64,000 nucleotides of DNA from Plectrocnemia conspersa (lineage: Eukaryota > Arthropoda > Insecta > Trichoptera > Polycentropodidae): NCBI GenBank assembly GCA_009617715.1, contig VTFK01000043.1:620001-684000 (forward strand). The letters run 5' to 3'. The stretch's first letter is position 1, and each line of letters opens with the position of its first letter. The notes beneath the pieces are model-generated. The model was not told where the DNA came from. It did not search any database and worked only from the letters and a program-made list of their open reading frames with translations. Both the position numbers and the translations under genes were made by a program. Below, in pieces: positions 61,401 to 64,000 of this stretch.

Positions 61401-64000
61401 AACGGCATTGAATGAAGGGCAAAAGTAAAAATAAATACCTTAGTATAATAATTAAATTTACTTAACATATTATAGTCCATAGGGTTTGCTGTCATTACGC
61501 TCTTAAATCAACACCCAACATAAAAAGCGCATTGACAAAAAAATAATATTTGTATTATATAAATACCATGCTAGGCCAGTATTAACATATTTTTGTTCGG
61601 TGTCGAGTAACACCATTAATTTATTTTTATTTTAACTTTAAGTCAATAAAAATAATGCTAAATAAATGTAAATATAGCACATCTTTCTATACTAGCCTTA
61701 AAACTTTTCTGTATATAAAGGAGCATAAAATAATATTTTATTTTAATTTTTATGTTATTTTAATATACATAAGAAAATATTTATTTTTCGGGTTTTGAAG
61801 CCAAAGGGGTATAATTTTACAGCCTTAAATTCTGGTAACAATTTATTCAGTGTTATGATAGAGTTGTATGTGATTTTCTCCGAGCGGTGATGGAAAAGGT
61901 AGCGGAGGAGTGATGTCCTCGAGATGGTCCTTTGATATATTTTTTGCTCATTGCTGTTTGTCGTCTGTCAGCTGCTATATGCCTGTCTACAGTGTTTATT
62001 TAGCGTGGCTTGAGGTCAGGTCTTTTGTAACGTAGGTTGGGGAGGTCTCCGGTGAATCACAACTATACAGAAATCATTCAATCAATTGTTGCGCTAGTAT
62101 ATTGCTTGTATGATGGTCATCATGACGCATTAAGGAAACATTTTAAGTCATGATGGTCAGTTTTGTAATAAATAATGATAATAAAAATTCTAGATCATTC
62201 AATAATTTCTCAGTATTTTTTCACGATACTGTTTTTGTTCATAATTCAACAATTTTGAAACAAATATGTCTGTTACTCGTCAAAATTGTTTAGCCTAAAC
62301 CGCACGAGATATCAATTTCTTTATTTATGATCCTAATAGTAAGTTTATAATTACTAAGCACAGTATTCTTTATTTTCACATATTTTTATCAGTGGTTGAT
62401 CTCTCTAACGACTTTGAAGCCCTCTTAGAAACATTTTTACCGAATATAAAACCTTCAATTAGACATAGCATCTTTGCCAAGTACTTTTTTTTTACATTTG
62501 CACCACTTCATTGAACTTTATTATATTATAATATATATAAATATAATTTTATTTTATTATTATATAATTTATTATATAACAATAAAATACTGTCTGTATA
62601 CTTTTTTTATGTACTCAAGCTGAAGTTTTAACTGCTTTGATAGAGGTATTTTTTTCAGATTATATAATACAAGAGAAAAATAATTTAATTTATAAAATAA
62701 CTCTGGGCCACTTTTAAGTGCACCATTTTATTTATAGTATACCTGAACATATTTTAAATTATACTTGTGGACAGTTCCTTACTTTGTGATCATTATATTA
62801 GATATAGGAAGAAGTCGTATATTTTCAAGCTTTAGTAGCTTAGGGAGTAACAAACAAGACCGAAATAACCTCTGAAAATTACCGTCGCTCGTGCACCAAA
62901 CCCAATTACCCCTACATCGTGACTAGATAGATACACGGCGCTAACCGAGATTGAGCAATTTACATGTTTTGAAATATTTCATGTCGTATATATGCGCTAC
63001 ATATCTACACATAATGGATAATAAAATATAAACATAAAATACGCGATTCAGGGCAAGCGAGCTAAAGATAAAATGACCCTATTAAAATAGATCCATTAAA
63101 TCATTATAATGAATTATTAATTATAGTATTATGTGGAGCGATCAATTCCATAATCTACTTGCTTCCAAATCCAAATTGCACATTCGTCATTTTTTTGCTG
63201 CTGCTACTTCTACCACATTAGAAATATCTTCTCGCGAAGAATGTGTCTACTTTTTTGCTGTTGGTTATTATCGCCGAGGTTGATGACTTCCATTCGGACC
63301 GAATGAAAAAATGTTCTTCTTGCCATGTAAGGCTGTAATTACACTCAAATCTTGTGGCGTTGCTCTTTACCACTGAGTATTATTATCACTTCCATTGGTA
63401 AAAAAAAAGGGTTTTAATAAATACATCATGCCAATTTTTTCATTGCCAATCCGCAACCAACTTCTAAATTGGAGTTCTATGGAAGGAAATTGAATTTTCA
63501 ATCGACAGTGATTAAATATAGTGATAAAAGTATGATACTTAAATATAGTATGTACTCATTAATATATTTTGCATTATATGTACTATATATACGACAAAAA
63601 ATTCACAATACAAAATTATAAAACAAAGAGATCCCAAATAATTATGCATATTTAAAAAATTCAATATAAATGCAATCAAAAATTGCTGTCATATCATTGT
63701 AAAACATTTTCATATATTTTTTTAATTTCCTTGAAGAAACTGTAGTTAACACAGTTACTGTTACTATGGGTTTTACTCTAATCGACAATCATTTATTAAC
63801 TCGAAATATATTTTAACAATCAAGTATTCGCACGTGATACTCAGTTCGTAATTGCTTATTTCATATCCCATTCTTTAGCAATCGCTTTAAAAAACATTTT
63901 TTTTTAATTATATAAGAAGATGACTCATGATTACAGATTCCAGATAAGAAAGTAAACGCCGTGTAAAAACAACAATATGATTTGTTATACCTACCTTAAT
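55406..64000. other. Noncoding right end
   Basis: No gene is supported over 8.6 kb. The longest frame from an ATG (58533-58937, 134 codons) has no recognisable domain or splice context. A 101-codon frame at 56952 is Lys/Asn-rich and probably AT-driven. 60470-60610 is a complex, less AT-rich block. A 25-base repeat (58145-58169) matches 20837-20861. Confidence 0.35.
59589..59622. repeat. Compact hairpin, 34 bases
   Basis: GATTGTTCCA pairs with TGGAACAATC. Inside, TTCG pairs with CGAA around a GAAG loop. It is well formed but too short for a typical miRNA precursor. Confidence 0.6.

Overview
The window is AT-rich animal nuclear DNA (about 30% G+C by eye), with introns, GT/AG splice sites, microsatellites and a mixture of eukaryotic transposon types. 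An insect is the best fit: the first gene reads most like a Torso-type receptor tyrosine kinase, and piggyBac-like, Tigger/pogo, PIF/Harbinger, hAT-like, Penelope and non-LTR elements occur together. I cannot name the order or species.

Two host genes lie in the left third and converge. On the + strand, four exons (1408-1478, 5092-5393, 6991-7202, 13961-14253) encode the kinase insert and C-lobe of a receptor tyrosine kinase, probably Torso. Its N-terminal exons lie off the left edge. Its frame is broken by one extra base in an A6 run at 5373-5378, immediately before the HRD loop. On the - strand, seven exons (23463 down to 18984) encode a complete 255-residue short-chain dehydrogenase closest to HSD17B8. 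All exon phases agree and all catalytic residues are present.

From 26.5 kb to the right end I find no convincing host gene. Decayed mobile elements are scattered through it: a Penelope GIY-YIG fragment (26.5 kb), a PIF/Harbinger transposase facing its accessory gene (27.1-27.9 kb), LINE reverse transcriptase fragments (29.9, 40.7 and 47.7 kb), a 923-bp Tigger/pogo element with TA target duplication (39.6 kb) and a 706-bp piggyBac-like element in TTAA (52.6 kb). A short foldback element family has copies at 2.9, 43.6 and 55.3 kb. Between them are blocks of more complex, less AT-rich DNA without convincing ORFs (about 28.6, 33.2, 35.1, 41.1, 42.3, 46.1, 50.0, 53.3 and 60.5 kb). They look like candidate regulatory DNA in a gene desert or a giant intron, but this cannot be shown from one sequence.

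I did not find a clearly new biological system. The most notable points are the one-base break in the kinase gene, several perfect short-loop palindromes (one inside the Harbinger transposase) that look like snap-back template-switch events, and the foldback repeat family.
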